DNA of 64,000 nt. It comes from Candidatus Brevundimonas phytovorans. Its GTDB lineage: Bacteria > Pseudomonadota > Alphaproteobacteria > Caulobacterales > Caulobacteraceae. Both the position numbers and the translations under genes were made by a program. Within the stretch, counting starts at the first letter, position 1. Each line of letters opens with the position of its first letter. The notes beneath the pieces were generated by a model. The model was not told where the DNA came from, ran no database searches, and saw only the letters and a list, made by a program, of their open reading frames with translations. Shown in pieces: positions 10,459 to 21,909 of the stretch. Where the stretch lies: assembly GCA_029203145.1 (NCBI GenBank), contig CP119309.1:1823001-1887000 (forward strand). The letters run 5' to 3'.

Positions 10459-10464
10459 TATACG
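10443..10464. promoter_or_regulatory. Palindromic operator, probably for the ArsR-type regulator
   Basis: 22-bp near-perfect palindrome: arms CGTATAA (10443-10449) and TTATACG (10458-10464) around GGATATCT, with 10 of 11 position pairs complementary. It ends 5 bp before the regulator start and covers the predicted -10 box. Dimeric ArsR-family repressors bind such sites, so autoregulation of the metF-metH operon is the simplest reading. Confidence 0.7.
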
Positions 10465-10469
10465 ACATC

Positions 10470-11432
10470 ATGACACTGACTGCTGACCAGACCGTTGAAG
10501 CCCTGCGCGCCGCGGGCGAACCGACCCGTTTGCGAGTGCTGTCGCTGCTGGCCGCCGAGGAGCTGTCGGTCATGGAGCTGTCGCGGGTTCTGGACCAGAG
10601 TCAGCCGCGCGTGTCGCGTCATCTGAAGCTGATGGCCGACGCGGGCCTGATCGAACGATTCCCCGATGGGGCGCGAGTCTTCTACCGCCTGTCGCACGAC
10701 GCCCTGTCGCGCCGCCTGATCGATACGGTTCTGGACCTGCTGGACGACGCCGAGGGCGAGGCCGACCATCGCCGTCTGGACGAGGTGCGCAAGGAGCGCG
10801 CCATCGACGCCGCCCGATACTTCGAACAGGTCGCGCCGCAGTGGGATCAGATGCGCAGCCTCTATGTCTGCGAGAGCGCAGTGGAAACCGCCGTTGAGCA
10901 AGCGGCCGGCCCCGGCCCCTTCCAGCGCGTCGTCGACCTGGGCACCGGCTCGGGGCGGATGCTGACCCTGTTGGGCAAGAAGGCGAAGATGTCGGTCGGG
11001 CTCGACCTGAGCCAGAACATGCTGAACATCGCCCGCGCCAATGTCGCCAAGGCCGGGCTGGACAAGGTCGAGTTGCGCCACGGCGACATCTTCTCGACCC
11101 GCCTACCGCACGGCAGCGCTGATCTGGTGATCGTGCATCAGGTCCTGCACTACCTGGCCGATCCCGCCGCCGCCGTGGCCGAGGCCGCGCGTCTGGTCAT
11201 GCCGGGCGGCAAGCTGCTGATCGTCGACTTCGCCCCGCACCAGTTGGAGCAGCTTCGCGAAGAGCACCAGCATCGCCGCCTCGGTTTCGCCGACGAGGAA
11301 ATACAGGAGTGGCTCGACAAGGCCGGCCTGACCGCCGACGCCCCGGTCGCCCTGCCGCCTGATACCGAGGGTCTGACCGTCCACATCTGGGCCGCCGAAC
11401 GCCCCGCCGCCTCTGCACGAAAGACCGCCTGA
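10470..11432 (+). CDS. ArsR-family regulator fused to a SAM-dependent methyltransferase
   Basis: 320 residues in two parts. Residues about 8-90 form a winged-helix ArsR domain (recognition helix QSQPRVSRHLKLM). Residues about 115-315 form a class I methyltransferase with AdoMet motif DLGTGSG at 156-162. No ArsR-type metal cysteine motif (ELCVC) is seen; the equivalent segment is ELSVMELS, arguing against a metal sensor. It heads metF and both metH parts with overlapping start/stop, so it probably senses SAM or SAH to control methionine synthesis, as described for SahR-type ArsR regulators. An upstream in-frame TTG at 10434 is a less likely start because it would place the operator inside the gene. 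Confidence 0.85.
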   Translation: MTLTADQTVEALRAAGEPTRLRVLSLLAAEELSVMELSRVLDQSQPRVSRHLKLMADAGLIERFPDGARVFYRLSHDALSRRLIDTVLDLLDDAEGEADHRRLDEVRKERAIDAARYFEQVAPQWDQMRSLYVCESAVETAVEQAAGPGPFQRVVDLGTGSGRMLTLLGKKAKMSVGLDLSQNMLNIARANVAKAGLDKVELRHGDIFSTRLPHGSADLVIVHQVLHYLADPAAAVAEAARLVMPGGKLLIVDFAPHQLEQLREEHQHRRLGFADEEIQEWLDKAGLTADAPVALPPDTEGLTVHIWAAERPAASARKTA

Positions 11433-12379
11433 TGGCCCCCTCTTCTCTCGCCGAAGCCCGCGCCCTGCTGCTGTCGCCGCTGGGGCCCGTGGCGCGCGCC
11501 GGGTCCAACCGAAACGCCGTCAACGTCTCGTTCGAGTTCTTCCCGCCCAAGTCCGATGAGGCTGAGGCCAACCTATGGTCCGCCATTCGTCGCCTGGAAC
11601 CGCTGAACCCGGCCTTCGTCTCGGTCACCTATGGCGCGGGCGGCTCGACGCGCGAACGCACCCACCGCACGGTGCAGCGGATCATCAGCGAGACCACCCT
11701 GCGCCCCGCCGCCCACCTGACCTGCGTCGAGGCCAGCCGCGACGAGGTTGATGAGGTCATCGAGGGTTACAAGGCCATCGGCGTCGATCACATCGTCGCC
11801 CTGCGCGGCGATCCGCCCGGCGGAGACGGCATCGGCGGCGCCTATGTCCCGCGCAGCGACGGCTACGCCAACGCTACCGAACTGACGACCGCCATCAGCC
11901 GCGTCGGCGGCTTCGACATCACCGTCGGCGCCTATCCCGAGCGCCACCCGGAAAGCCCGTCGATCGACCACGACATTGATGTCCTGAAGGCGAAGATCGA
12001 CGCCGGCGCCACGCGGGCTGTGACCCAGTTCTTCTTCGACATCGAGGCCTTCCTGCGATTCCGCGACCGGGTGCGGGCGGCGGGCGTGACCATCCCCCTT
12101 ATCCCGGGCGTCATGCCGGTGTCCAACTTCAAGGGCCTGAGCCGCATGAGCGCGGCCTGCGGCGCCTCCATCCCCGACTGGCTGGCGGCGCACTTCGACG
12201 GGCTGGACGACGATCCCGAGACCCGCAAGCTGCTGGCCGCCTCCATCGCCGCCGAGACCTGCGCGCGGCTGCAGGAAGAGGGCTTCTCGGACTTCCACTT
12301 CTACACCCTGAACCGCGCCGAGTTGGTCTATGCCATCTGCCGGGTGCTGGGCGTGCGTGAAACCAAGGCTGTTGCGTAG
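11432..12379 (+). CDS. metF: Methylenetetrahydrofolate reductase
   Basis: 315-residue FAD enzyme that makes 5-methyl-THF for methionine synthase. The TIM-barrel opening VNVSFEFFPPKSDEAE and the VTYGAGGSTRERT, ALRGDPPGG and FFFD motifs are those of bacterial MetF. The ATG overlaps the regulator TGA (TGATG at 11430-11434), indicating coupling. The stop is followed immediately by the start of the homocysteine methyltransferase half. About 30 residues precede the usual MetF start, so a later start is possible, but no better ribosome site is evident. Confidence 0.95.
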   Translation: MAPSSLAEARALLLSPLGPVARAGSNRNAVNVSFEFFPPKSDEAEANLWSAIRRLEPLNPAFVSVTYGAGGSTRERTHRTVQRIISETTLRPAAHLTCVEASRDEVDEVIEGYKAIGVDHIVALRGDPPGGDGIGGAYVPRSDGYANATELTTAISRVGGFDITVGAYPERHPESPSIDHDIDVLKAKIDAGATRAVTQFFFDIEAFLRFRDRVRAAGVTIPLIPGVMPVSNFKGLSRMSAACGASIPDWLAAHFDGLDDDPETRKLLAASIAAETCARLQEEGFSDFHFYTLNRAELVYAICRVLGVRETKAVA

Positions 12380-13474
12380 ATGACTTCTCCCCTGCCCCGC
12401 CAAGACCGCATCGCCGCGCTTCATGCGGCTGCCAGGGAACGCATCCTGGTCCTCGACGGGTCGTGGGGCGTGATGATCCAGCGCAGCGGGCTGGACGAAG
12501 CCGACTTCCGCGGCGACCGCTTCGTCGCGGCCAAGGGCTATGACGAGAAGGACCAGATGAAGGGGAACAACGACATCCTCTGCATCACCCGCCCCGACAT
12601 CATCGCTGACCTGCACGACCAGTATTTCGCCGCGGGCGCGGACATCAGCGAGACCAACACCTTCTCGGCCACGACCATCGCCCAGGACGACTACAAGCTG
12701 GACGCCCAGGCCGTGTGGGACATCAATCTGGAAGGCGCCAAACTGGCCCGCGCCGCCGCCGACCGCTGGACGGAAAAGGAGCCGCACAAGCCCCGCTTCG
12801 CCGCCGGCTCCATCGGCCCGCTGAACAAGATGCTGTCCATGTCCTCGGACGTGAACGACCCCGGCGCGCGGCTGGTGACCTTTGACGAGGTCTATGAGGC
12901 CTATCGCCATCAGGTGAAGGCCCTGAACGCGGGCGGCGTCGACCTCTATCTGATCGAAACCATCACCGACACGCTGAACTGCAAGGCCTGCATCAAGGCG
13001 ATCAAGGACCTTGAGGACGAGGGCCTGCCCGCCCTGCCCATCTGGATTTCCGGCACCATCACCGACCGCTCAGGCCGGACCCTGTCGGGCCAGACCGCCG
13101 AGGCCTTCTGGAACTCCGTGCGCCACGCCAAGCCGTTCGCCGTAGGCTTCAACTGCGCCCTCGGCGCCGACCTGATGCGGCCCTTCATCGCCGAACTGAG
13201 CCGCGTCGCCGACACCCTGGTCGCCGCCTATCCCAACGCCGGCCTGCCCAACGCCATGGGCCAGTACGACGAGCAACCGCACGAAACCGCCCACTTCATT
13301 GAGGAATGGGCCGCCTCCGGCCTGGTCAACATCGTCGGCGGATGCTGCGGCACCACCCCCGACCACATCCGCCACGTCGCCGAAGAAGTCGCGCCGCTGA
13401 AACCGCGCGAAATCCCCGAGCGCCCGGTGGCCATGCGCCTTGCGGGCCTGGAACCCTTCGAGCTGGTGGCGTGA
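12380..13474 (+). CDS. metH: Methionine synthase, homocysteine-binding half
   Basis: 364 residues covering only the N-terminal (homocysteine S-methyltransferase) module of MetH: LDGSWGVMIQRSGLDEADF opens the barrel. The zinc ligands are a Cys in VGFNCALGADLM and the paired Cys in GGCCGTTPDHI. In many bacteria this is fused to the folate, cobalamin and reactivation modules; here those are encoded separately from 13664, with 189 bp between. It starts directly after the metF stop. The protein would need to associate with the second subunit for turnover. Confidence 0.93.
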   Translation: MTSPLPRQDRIAALHAAARERILVLDGSWGVMIQRSGLDEADFRGDRFVAAKGYDEKDQMKGNNDILCITRPDIIADLHDQYFAAGADISETNTFSATTIAQDDYKLDAQAVWDINLEGAKLARAAADRWTEKEPHKPRFAAGSIGPLNKMLSMSSDVNDPGARLVTFDEVYEAYRHQVKALNAGGVDLYLIETITDTLNCKACIKAIKDLEDEGLPALPIWISGTITDRSGRTLSGQTAEAFWNSVRHAKPFAVGFNCALGADLMRPFIAELSRVADTLVAAYPNAGLPNAMGQYDEQPHETAHFIEEWAASGLVNIVGGCCGTTPDHIRHVAEEVAPLKPREIPERPVAMRLAGLEPFELVA

Positions 13475-13493
13475 TGCACGCCTCCACTACTTC

Positions 13494-13644
13494 CCTTCTC
13501 CCCTCGGGGGAGAAGGTGAGCCGCGCCAGCGGCTCGGATGAGGGGGACGCCGGCTTTTCCCTCATCGCAAAGGACCGTGCACGCGGACACCTCCCCCTCA
13601 TCCGTCATGCTCCGCATGACACCTTCTCCCCCAAGGGGAGAAGG
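13494..13644. repeat. Palindromic intergenic repeat between the two metH genes
   Basis: CCTTCTCCCCTCGGGGGAGAAGG on the left is mirrored by CCTTCTCCCCCAAGGGGAGAAGG on the right, given here as terminal arms at 13494-13516 and 13622-13644 (each spans slightly more than twenty bases when joined). The interior carries GAGCCGCGCCAGCGGCTC and GTCATGCTCCGCATGAC hairpins and paired CTCATC/GATGAG segments. It is related in design to the CCTCCCC family but differs in sequence. The right arm ends in GGAGAAGG just before the next coding start. Confidence 0.8.
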
Positions 13645-13663
13645 ATTGCGTTCGGTCATTAAG

Positions 13664-16330
<2,667 letters not shown>

Positions 16331-16540
16331 GGCCAAGTCCGCCTGATCCGTCAGGCGTCGGTCTTCCTCCTGCTGAGCCCATTATATCTTTGGGTCGCCT
16401 ACAGCGACGTCCCTTGCCTCCAAGCGAAGGCAGCGGAGCGCTGTGGAGCCAATCGTGCGGCAAGGCCCATAAGGCCATCGCATGACCCCGCCTCATGTCG
16501 GAGCGGCGGCGAGAAGGTCCGCCGTGAGCGCCGCCCCATC

Positions 16541-16580
16541 CAAAAAGAAAAGGGCGGCAGACCCGAAGGTCCGCCGCCCC
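16541..16580 (-). terminator. Terminator of the TonB-dependent receptor gene
   Basis: On the minus strand GGGCGGCGGACC and GGTCTGCCGCCC pair (12 bp, one mismatch) around TTCG, followed by TTTTCTTTTT. It lies 22 bp after the receptor stop codon. The surrounding gap 16331-16601 otherwise holds nothing I recognise. Confidence 0.85.
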
Positions 16581-16601
16581 ATTCCAAGCTTCTGAAGGAA
16601 C

Positions 16602-19600
16602 TTAGAAGTTAGCCGTGACGCCGAAGAAGAAGTAGCGGCCCATGGCGTTGTAGAGTTGCGGGTAGGTGTTGTTGTTACCCGTGGTGCCGACCGAATAGGA
16701 CAGCGGCGGATCAGTGTCGAAGACGTTGTTCACGCCCGCGCGCACCGACACGTTGTCACGAGCCTGCCAGGTGGCGGCCAGGTCGAAGTAGTTGATGGCG
16801 TCGAACTCGCGATCGATGCGAGCGGCCGGAGCGTTGTCGAGGCTGCCGTCGGCGCCCAGAACGGCGATTTCAGCGCCGCCGTAGTAACGCCACGTACCGT
16901 TGACGTTCAAGCCTTCGATCGGGGTGCCCCAGTCAACGCGGAAGCGGTGACGCCATTCCGGGCTCGGAACGCCGCACTGGTTGCCGTAGAAGCCGGCGCA
17001 GTCATACTTGGAGTTGGCAAAGCCGAGGCCCGTATCCGTCTCCAGCTTGTCCAGCCAGGTGCCGACCATGGCGAAGCCCAGGGTGCCGGCGCGGTCCCAG
17101 CCGAAATCGGCCAGATCCAGGTTGTAGTTGACAGCGACGTCCACACCCGCGGTCTTCAGCCCGCCGATGTTGGTGTTCAGGTCAACGACATTGCCGGTGC
17201 CGACCCAGAGCTGGCCGTTGGCGTTCCGCTCGATATTGGCGCAAGCCGCCGCCAGACCTGCCGTGTAGCAGGCGTCCAGCGAATTCTGCGCGCCGATCGT
17301 GGACACCAGATTGTCGATCTGGATGTCGAAGTAGTCCAACGTCAGGTTGAAGCCCGGCAGGAACTCCGGCGTGAAGACGACGCCGAAGGTCACGGTGTCG
17401 GATTCTTCAGGCGTCAGGGCCTGGTTGCCGCCCTGCAGGTAGTTGTATTGACCAGCGGGGCTGTTCAGGGCGCCGCTGTCCGATTGAGTTGATGAAACCT
17501 GCCACGGATTGGTCCCAATGCAGGAAGCCGGGATGCTGTTGTTCAGCACGCCGTCATCGTTCAGGTCGTCACAGGGATCATTGTCCAGATCGAACAGGTT
17601 GAAGCCCTGTGCAGTGAACAATTCGATCACGTTCGGCGCACGAACGGCGCGCTGGGCGCTGGCGCGGAAGCGGACCGAGGACACCGGGGCCCAGTCGCCG
17701 CCGATCTTCCACGAATCCGTGCCGCCGCCCAGCTCATACTCGGAGTGACGATAGGCGAGGTCCACCGAGAGCTGGTCGGCGAAGGCCATGCCTTCGGCGA
17801 TCGGGATCTGAGCTTCAGCGAAGACATCATAAACCTGGTTGGCGCCGTTGAGGCCCAGGGTCGCGCCGCCTTGGCCGGCGCCGTCGCCGGTCGTGAACGA
17901 CACATCGGGCGTCAGATCCAGAGCGTCACGGCGATACTCACCCCCGAAGGCGGCCTGAACGCCACGCGTAGCCCACGGCGACTTGACGCCATAGGCGCCC
18001 AGGTCGGTCGTCAGCGAACCGGACACCACCTGCTGGGTGGTCCAGCCGGTCGCGACCAGCGGCACCTGCAGATAGTTCAGCGCCTCCGGCGTAACACCGT
18101 CACGGCGGAAGATGTTGTAGGGCACGCAGTCCGCATCAATGCCGGCCAGGACCGACGAACAGACGGGCAGACCCGAATTCGGATCGGTCACGACATCCAG
18201 CGCACGCGCCAGGCGCGTGTTCGAGAACTCGTTACGATAGATGTTGGTGTACTGGGCGCGCGAGTACTGGATCGACAGATCGTAGCTCCAGGCGTCGTTC
18301 AAATCGCCTCGTGCGCCCATGACGCCGCGATACGACTGGAAGCGAATGTCGGACTGACGACCGCCACCTTCCACGTTACGACGGCCGATATACAGCGACA
18401 CGTCGGTGCCGGCGGCGATATCACCGGGCGAGCAGCCAATCGTCGCGGCCTGCTGAGCCGACAGAAGCGGGTTGTCGCAGCCGATGGTCGAGCTGCCGTC
18501 GGTCGTGCGGAAACCGTTGGAGAACTCACCGAAGAAGTTACCCGACGGCGCGATCTGGGCGATGGTCGAATAATCGCTGAACATCAGCTGGGTGTAGAGC
18601 TCGATCTTGTCGGTCACATCGTAATGACCAAACGCACCCAGCGTATAACGCTCATCCGGGCGCTGATAATAGTTCAGCGGGCCGAAGTTATAGGCGTCAC
18701 GCGAGCCGACGTAGGGGATAAAGTTCCCGTTGGCGTCTACAGTGAAGATGTTGCCAGCCGCGAAGTCGGGCGTGAACTGGCCCGGGAACGAGGTGCCGGA
18801 ACCGCCGCACGAGAAATCATTCGGGGTCGCGGCGCCCGGCGCCGCCAGCGAACACGACGAATAGTCGTAGTCGCGACCGAGCACCTTGTTGTTCTTCCGG
18901 TAGCCGGCGTACAGGGTGATGTTGCCGCGGTCATCCGGGGCGTTCACGCCCATCAGGATATTCACTTCACGGCTGAAGCCGGTGGTGACGTTGTCGTCGG
19001 GCAGCTTGAACTGCGACGGGTTGGTGGCGGCGCGGCCAGCGATGACATTGCGCAGGTTGCCCACGCCGTCATAGTCGTTGTTGTGCTGGTTGAAGCCATA
19101 CTGAGCATCGATTTCGATGCCTTCGAAGTCGCGACGCATGATGAAGTTCACGACGCCGGCGATGGCGTCCGAGCCGTAGACGGCCGAGGCGCCGCCCGTG
19201 AGGACTTCCACCCGCTCAACCATCTGGCCGGGGATCTGGTTCAGGTCGGCCGCGTCGTCTTGCGGCGAACCGTAGCCCATACGCTTGCCGTCGATCAGCA
19301 CGAGCGTGCGCGACGAACCAAGATTGCGCAGCGACACCGTCGCCGTACCCGAAGCGCCGTTGGAGACGGTCGAGTTCTGAGCGGCGAAGGCCTGCGGCAG
19401 TTGGCTCACCAGGTCTTCGACGCGGGTCACGCCCTGAACGTCGATGTCCTCGCCGGTGACCTGGGTCACGGGACTGGTCGTGGTGAGGTTCGGCTGACGA
19501 ATGCGCGAGCCCGTAACCACGACGTCCTCGACCTGGCTCGCCTGATCAGGCTGCGCCGGGGTCGTTTGCGCCATAGCCGGAGCCGCCACACCGGCAAGCG

Positions 19601-19658
19601 CGAGGCCCGCGATCATGGTGGACGCCAGCAGTCGCTCGCGTTTGTTCTGGAATTTCAA
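16602..19658 (-). CDS. TonB-dependent outer-membrane receptor
   Basis: 1018 residues. Signal peptide ends in PAMAQ; a TonB-box-like VEDVVVTGSRIR follows near residue 44. The plug runs to about 175 (LVLIDGKRMGYGS, VEVLTGGASAVYGSDAIAGVVNFIMRRDF). A long beta-barrel follows, with a C-terminal FFFGVTANF ending in Phe for BAM assembly. This is the large receptor type frequent in Caulobacterales and sphingomonads, used for oligosaccharides, peptides and other nutrients. No ligand can be assigned. The start is TTG at 19658, supported by AGGAGGG eight bases upstream. Confidence 0.93.
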   Translation of the reverse strand: MKFQNKRERLLASTMIAGLALAGVAAPAMAQTTPAQPDQASQVEDVVVTGSRIRQPNLTTTSPVTQVTGEDIDVQGVTRVEDLVSQLPQAFAAQNSTVSNGASGTATVSLRNLGSSRTLVLIDGKRMGYGSPQDDAADLNQIPGQMVERVEVLTGGASAVYGSDAIAGVVNFIMRRDFEGIEIDAQYGFNQHNNDYDGVGNLRNVIAGRAATNPSQFKLPDDNVTTGFSREVNILMGVNAPDDRGNITLYAGYRKNNKVLGRDYDYSSCSLAAPGAATPNDFSCGGSGTSFPGQFTPDFAAGNIFTVDANGNFIPYVGSRDAYNFGPLNYYQRPDERYTLGAFGHYDVTDKIELYTQLMFSDYSTIAQIAPSGNFFGEFSNGFRTTDGSSTIGCDNPLLSAQQAATIGCSPGDIAAGTDVSLYIGRRNVEGGGRQSDIRFQSYRGVMGARGDLNDAWSYDLSIQYSRAQYTNIYRNEFSNTRLARALDVVTDPNSGLPVCSSVLAGIDADCVPYNIFRRDGVTPEALNYLQVPLVATGWTTQQVVSGSLTTDLGAYGVKSPWATRGVQAAFGGEYRRDALDLTPDVSFTTGDGAGQGGATLGLNGANQVYDVFAEAQIPIAEGMAFADQLSVDLAYRHSEYELGGGTDSWKIGGDWAPVSSVRFRASAQRAVRAPNVIELFTAQGFNLFDLDNDPCDDLNDDGVLNNSIPASCIGTNPWQVSSTQSDSGALNSPAGQYNYLQGGNQALTPEESDTVTFGVVFTPEFLPGFNLTLDYFDIQIDNLVSTIGAQNSLDACYTAGLAAACANIERNANGQLWVGTGNVVDLNTNIGGLKTAGVDVAVNYNLDLADFGWDRAGTLGFAMVGTWLDKLETDTGLGFANSKYDCAGFYGNQCGVPSPEWRHRFRVDWGTPIEGLNVNGTWRYYGGAEIAVLGADGSLDNAPAARIDREFDAINYFDLAATWQARDNVSVRAGVNNVFDTDPPLSYSVGTTGNNNTYPQLYNAMGRYFFFGVTANF

Positions 19659-19676
19659 GTGTCACCCTCCTGAGTT

Positions 19677-19718
19677 GTGGACGACAACGGCAAAGTATGA
19701 CCCCCGCCTGTCGTCCAC
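19677..19718. promoter_or_regulatory. Long inverted repeat in the receptor leader
   Basis: Perfect 10-bp arms GTGGACGACA (19677-19686) and TGTCGTCCAC (19709-19718) with a 22-nt spacer, starting 18 bp upstream of the TTG start and just outside the ribosome binding site. It could be an mRNA stem-loop in the leader or a protein-binding site; no T-run follows. The rest of the gap 19659-19933 has no recognised feature. Confidence 0.55.
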
Positions 19719-19933
19719 GGCCAACCTTGATTGTCGACGTTAAAGCGTCTGATAGGTAGCTAGGCATGAGATTAGACACGGGTCTTCAATGTCTGACAGG
19801 AAAATTACAGGCGCTTAATGATGTCGCCTTCGTCCTGTCGCAAAATCGCCACGCTATAACTCGCTTGGCTTATGGCCGGCGAGCGTGGCATTAAGGCTAT
19901 ACATTCGAGCCTTTAGTTCTAATGGAGAGCGTT

Positions 19934-20464
19934 GTGCGCACGATCCTCCCACCTTCCCTGGCGTTGACCGTCATTTTGTCGCTTGGGGGGCCAGCCTTCG
20001 CGCAATCTCCCACCACCGCCAGATCCCCGCTTCTCGAGCATGTGGCCCGTTGCCGCCAGATCACGTCAGACATTGAGCGGTTGGCGTGTTTCGACAGTGC
20101 AGCTGGCGCACTGGACGCCGCCGAGCGTGAAGGCGAGGTCGTAGTGGTCGAGCGGGGACAGATTCGAGAGGCGCGGCGGCAACTGTTCGGATTCGAAATT
20201 CCCGCCCTTCCGCCCGTCTTCCGGAGTGACGGCGATGAAGAAAAGATCGAAGCCGTCGAAACTACCTTGGTCAGCGCTGGCCAAGGGCTGGACGGCAAAT
20301 GGCTGTTCCGACTGGCCGACGGATCAGAATGGCGTCAGATCGATTCCGCCCCGGTTCGATTCCAGAATCACCCCGGTACGGAAATTCGCGTGCGCCGCGC
20401 GTCCCTAGGGAGCTATCTACTCGTCGCAGGGCGCAGCCGCGCCGTCCGCGTCAAGAGACAGTAG
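19934..20464 (+). CDS. Hypothetical exported protein with Cys-x10+-Cys motif
   Basis: 176 residues from the GTG at 19934, chosen because GGAGAG ends 4 bases before it; an in-frame ATG at 19922 has no ribosome site. The N-terminus is a signal peptide (LPPSLALTVILSLGGPAFA). The mature part begins with LLEHVARCRQITSDIERLACFDSAA. This Cys...RLACFD pattern recurs in exported alphaproteobacterial proteins of unknown role and resembles the VasI/TssN-like motif. No other type VI genes are near, so that link is weak. Confidence 0.65.
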   Translation: MRTILPPSLALTVILSLGGPAFAQSPTTARSPLLEHVARCRQITSDIERLACFDSAAGALDAAEREGEVVVVERGQIREARRQLFGFEIPALPPVFRSDGDEEKIEAVETTLVSAGQGLDGKWLFRLADGSEWRQIDSAPVRFQNHPGTEIRVRRASLGSYLLVAGRSRAVRVKRQ

Positions 20465-20466
20465 AC

Positions 20467-20871
20467 ATGACCGACCCCGCCGCATTGAAGGAAGATATCT
20501 GGCTGTCAGGCCAGATCACGCCGGATGAACTGCCGACCCTGATCGAGCGGCTGGGCCTGCGGCGGATCGTTAACAATCGGCCCGATCACGAAGAGCCGGG
20601 CCAGCCGACCAGCGCCGATATCCGCGCCGTCGCCGAGGCCGCTGGTGTTGAATATCTGGATGCACCGGTGCGCGGCCTTCCCGATCCCGAGACCGTTGCG
20701 CGTGTCACCGAATGGATGGCTGAGCCTGCGACGACCCTGATGTTCTGCCGTTCCGGGATGCGTTCGGCGGCGACCTGGGCCATGGCCGAGCGGCTGAGGG
20801 GGGCGGATGCTGACAGCCTGCGCGCCGCCGCCCTCGCCGCCGGGTATGATCTGAGCCGCCTGCCGCTCTGA
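20467..20871 (+). CDS. TIGR01244-type sulfurtransferase/phosphatase-like protein (DUF442)
   Basis: 134 residues, small cytosolic domain. The P-loop FCRSGMRS places the nucleophile Cys94 and Arg99 (C-x4-R), the pattern of rhodanese-like TIGR01244 proteins rather than the C-x5-R of tyrosine phosphatases. The N-terminal WLSGQITPDELPTL and NNRPDHEEPGQP are typical of the Blh/DUF442 group. Starts 2 bp after the preceding gene and lies upstream of an MBL hydrolase. Blh-type proteins are often paired with MBL-fold persulfide dioxygenases, but the neighbour here is a different MBL subfamily. Confidence 0.78.
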   Translation: MTDPAALKEDIWLSGQITPDELPTLIERLGLRRIVNNRPDHEEPGQPTSADIRAVAEAAGVEYLDAPVRGLPDPETVARVTEWMAEPATTLMFCRSGMRSAATWAMAERLRGADADSLRAAALAAGYDLSRLPL

Positions 20872-20988
20872 CTTGGGGATGGTGAAAACGCACGTTCGGA
20901 GCATAGCGAAGGCGCCCGAACCGTCTGGACGCGTTAAAGGCGGGGCCGCCCCCTCCCGACGGCTTCCGCTCATCAAGGACGCGCGCCC

Positions 20989-21909
20989 GTGATCCCCTAC
21001 GTCCGACAGTTCGACTTCACCTATGGCCATCGCGATCAGGTTTCGCCGCTGATTCAGCGGGTGATCGCGGACAATCCGGGGCCGTTCACCTTTACAGGAA
21101 CCGGGACCTACATCGTCGGGCGTGACCGTCCGGGCGCGCGCGTGGCGGTGATCGATCCCGGCCCCGCGGACGAGGCTCATCTGCACGCTCTGTTGCGGGC
21201 AGTGAAGGGGCGGACCGTCAGCCACATCCTGGTGACACACACCCACCGCGACCACGCCCCCTTGTCGCAGGCCCTGGCCGAGGCGGTCGGCGGCGCGATG
21301 ATTCTGGCCGCAGCGCCGCACGGGCCGACCGTCCACGCCTCGGACGCCATGGACGCGGCCTCTCTGGACGAGGACGACGACGCGGACTTCAAGGCCGACG
21401 TCATCCTGAACGACGGCGACCGAATCGACGGCGACGGCTGGACGATCGAGGCCATGGCCACGCCGGGTCACGCCTCCAACCACATGGCCTTCATCCTGCG
21501 CGAGGAGAACGCCCTGTTCAGCGGCGATCACGTCATGGGCTGGTCCACGACCGTCGTCGCTCCGCCGGACGGCGACATGGCCGCCTATATGGACAGTCTG
21601 GAGCGGGTGCTGGCGCGCGGTTTCTCGACCATCTGGCCGACGCATGGCCCAGCCATCACCCAGGTCGCGCCCTTCCTGAAGGCCTATCGCCATCACCGGC
21701 TGGAGCGCGAGGCGCAAGTGCTGGCACGGCTGGCGGCCGGCGACGAAACCATCGCCCAGATGGTCCCGGCCCTCTACGCCGCCGTGGATCAGCGGTTGTG
21801 GCCGGCGGCCAGTTTGTCAGTCCTGGCCCACCTCATCGCCCTGGTCGACCGGGGCCTTGTCGCCGCGTCGCCGCAGCCGGTCCTTGAGGCGCGTTACCGG
21901 ATCCTTTGA
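20989..21909 (+). CDS. MBL-fold metallo-hydrolase (LACTB2-like)
   Basis: 306 residues. The metal motif HTHRDH is at residues 84-89, with further ligands in TPGHASNHM, FSGDHVMGW and WPTHGPA. A C-terminal winged-helix-like segment (LERVL to the end) is as in LACTB2/RNase-like MBL proteins. Probably a two-zinc hydrolase acting on RNA, lactones or thioesters; substrate not clear. The last 93 bp overlap the convergent M48 peptidase gene. Confidence 0.82.
   Translation: MIPYVRQFDFTYGHRDQVSPLIQRVIADNPGPFTFTGTGTYIVGRDRPGARVAVIDPGPADEAHLHALLRAVKGRTVSHILVTHTHRDHAPLSQALAEAVGGAMILAAAPHGPTVHASDAMDAASLDEDDDADFKADVILNDGDRIDGDGWTIEAMATPGHASNHMAFILREENALFSGDHVMGWSTTVVAPPDGDMAAYMDSLERVLARGFSTIWPTHGPAITQVAPFLKAYRHHRLEREAQVLARLAAGDETIAQMVPALYAAVDQRLWPAASLSVLAHLIALVDRGLVAASPQPVLEARYRIL

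Noticed and set aside
17745..19673. 642-codon open frame opposite the TonB-dependent receptor
   Set aside because: The sense gene has signal peptide, plug and barrel motifs; the antisense product is Arg/Val/Gly-rich without motifs.
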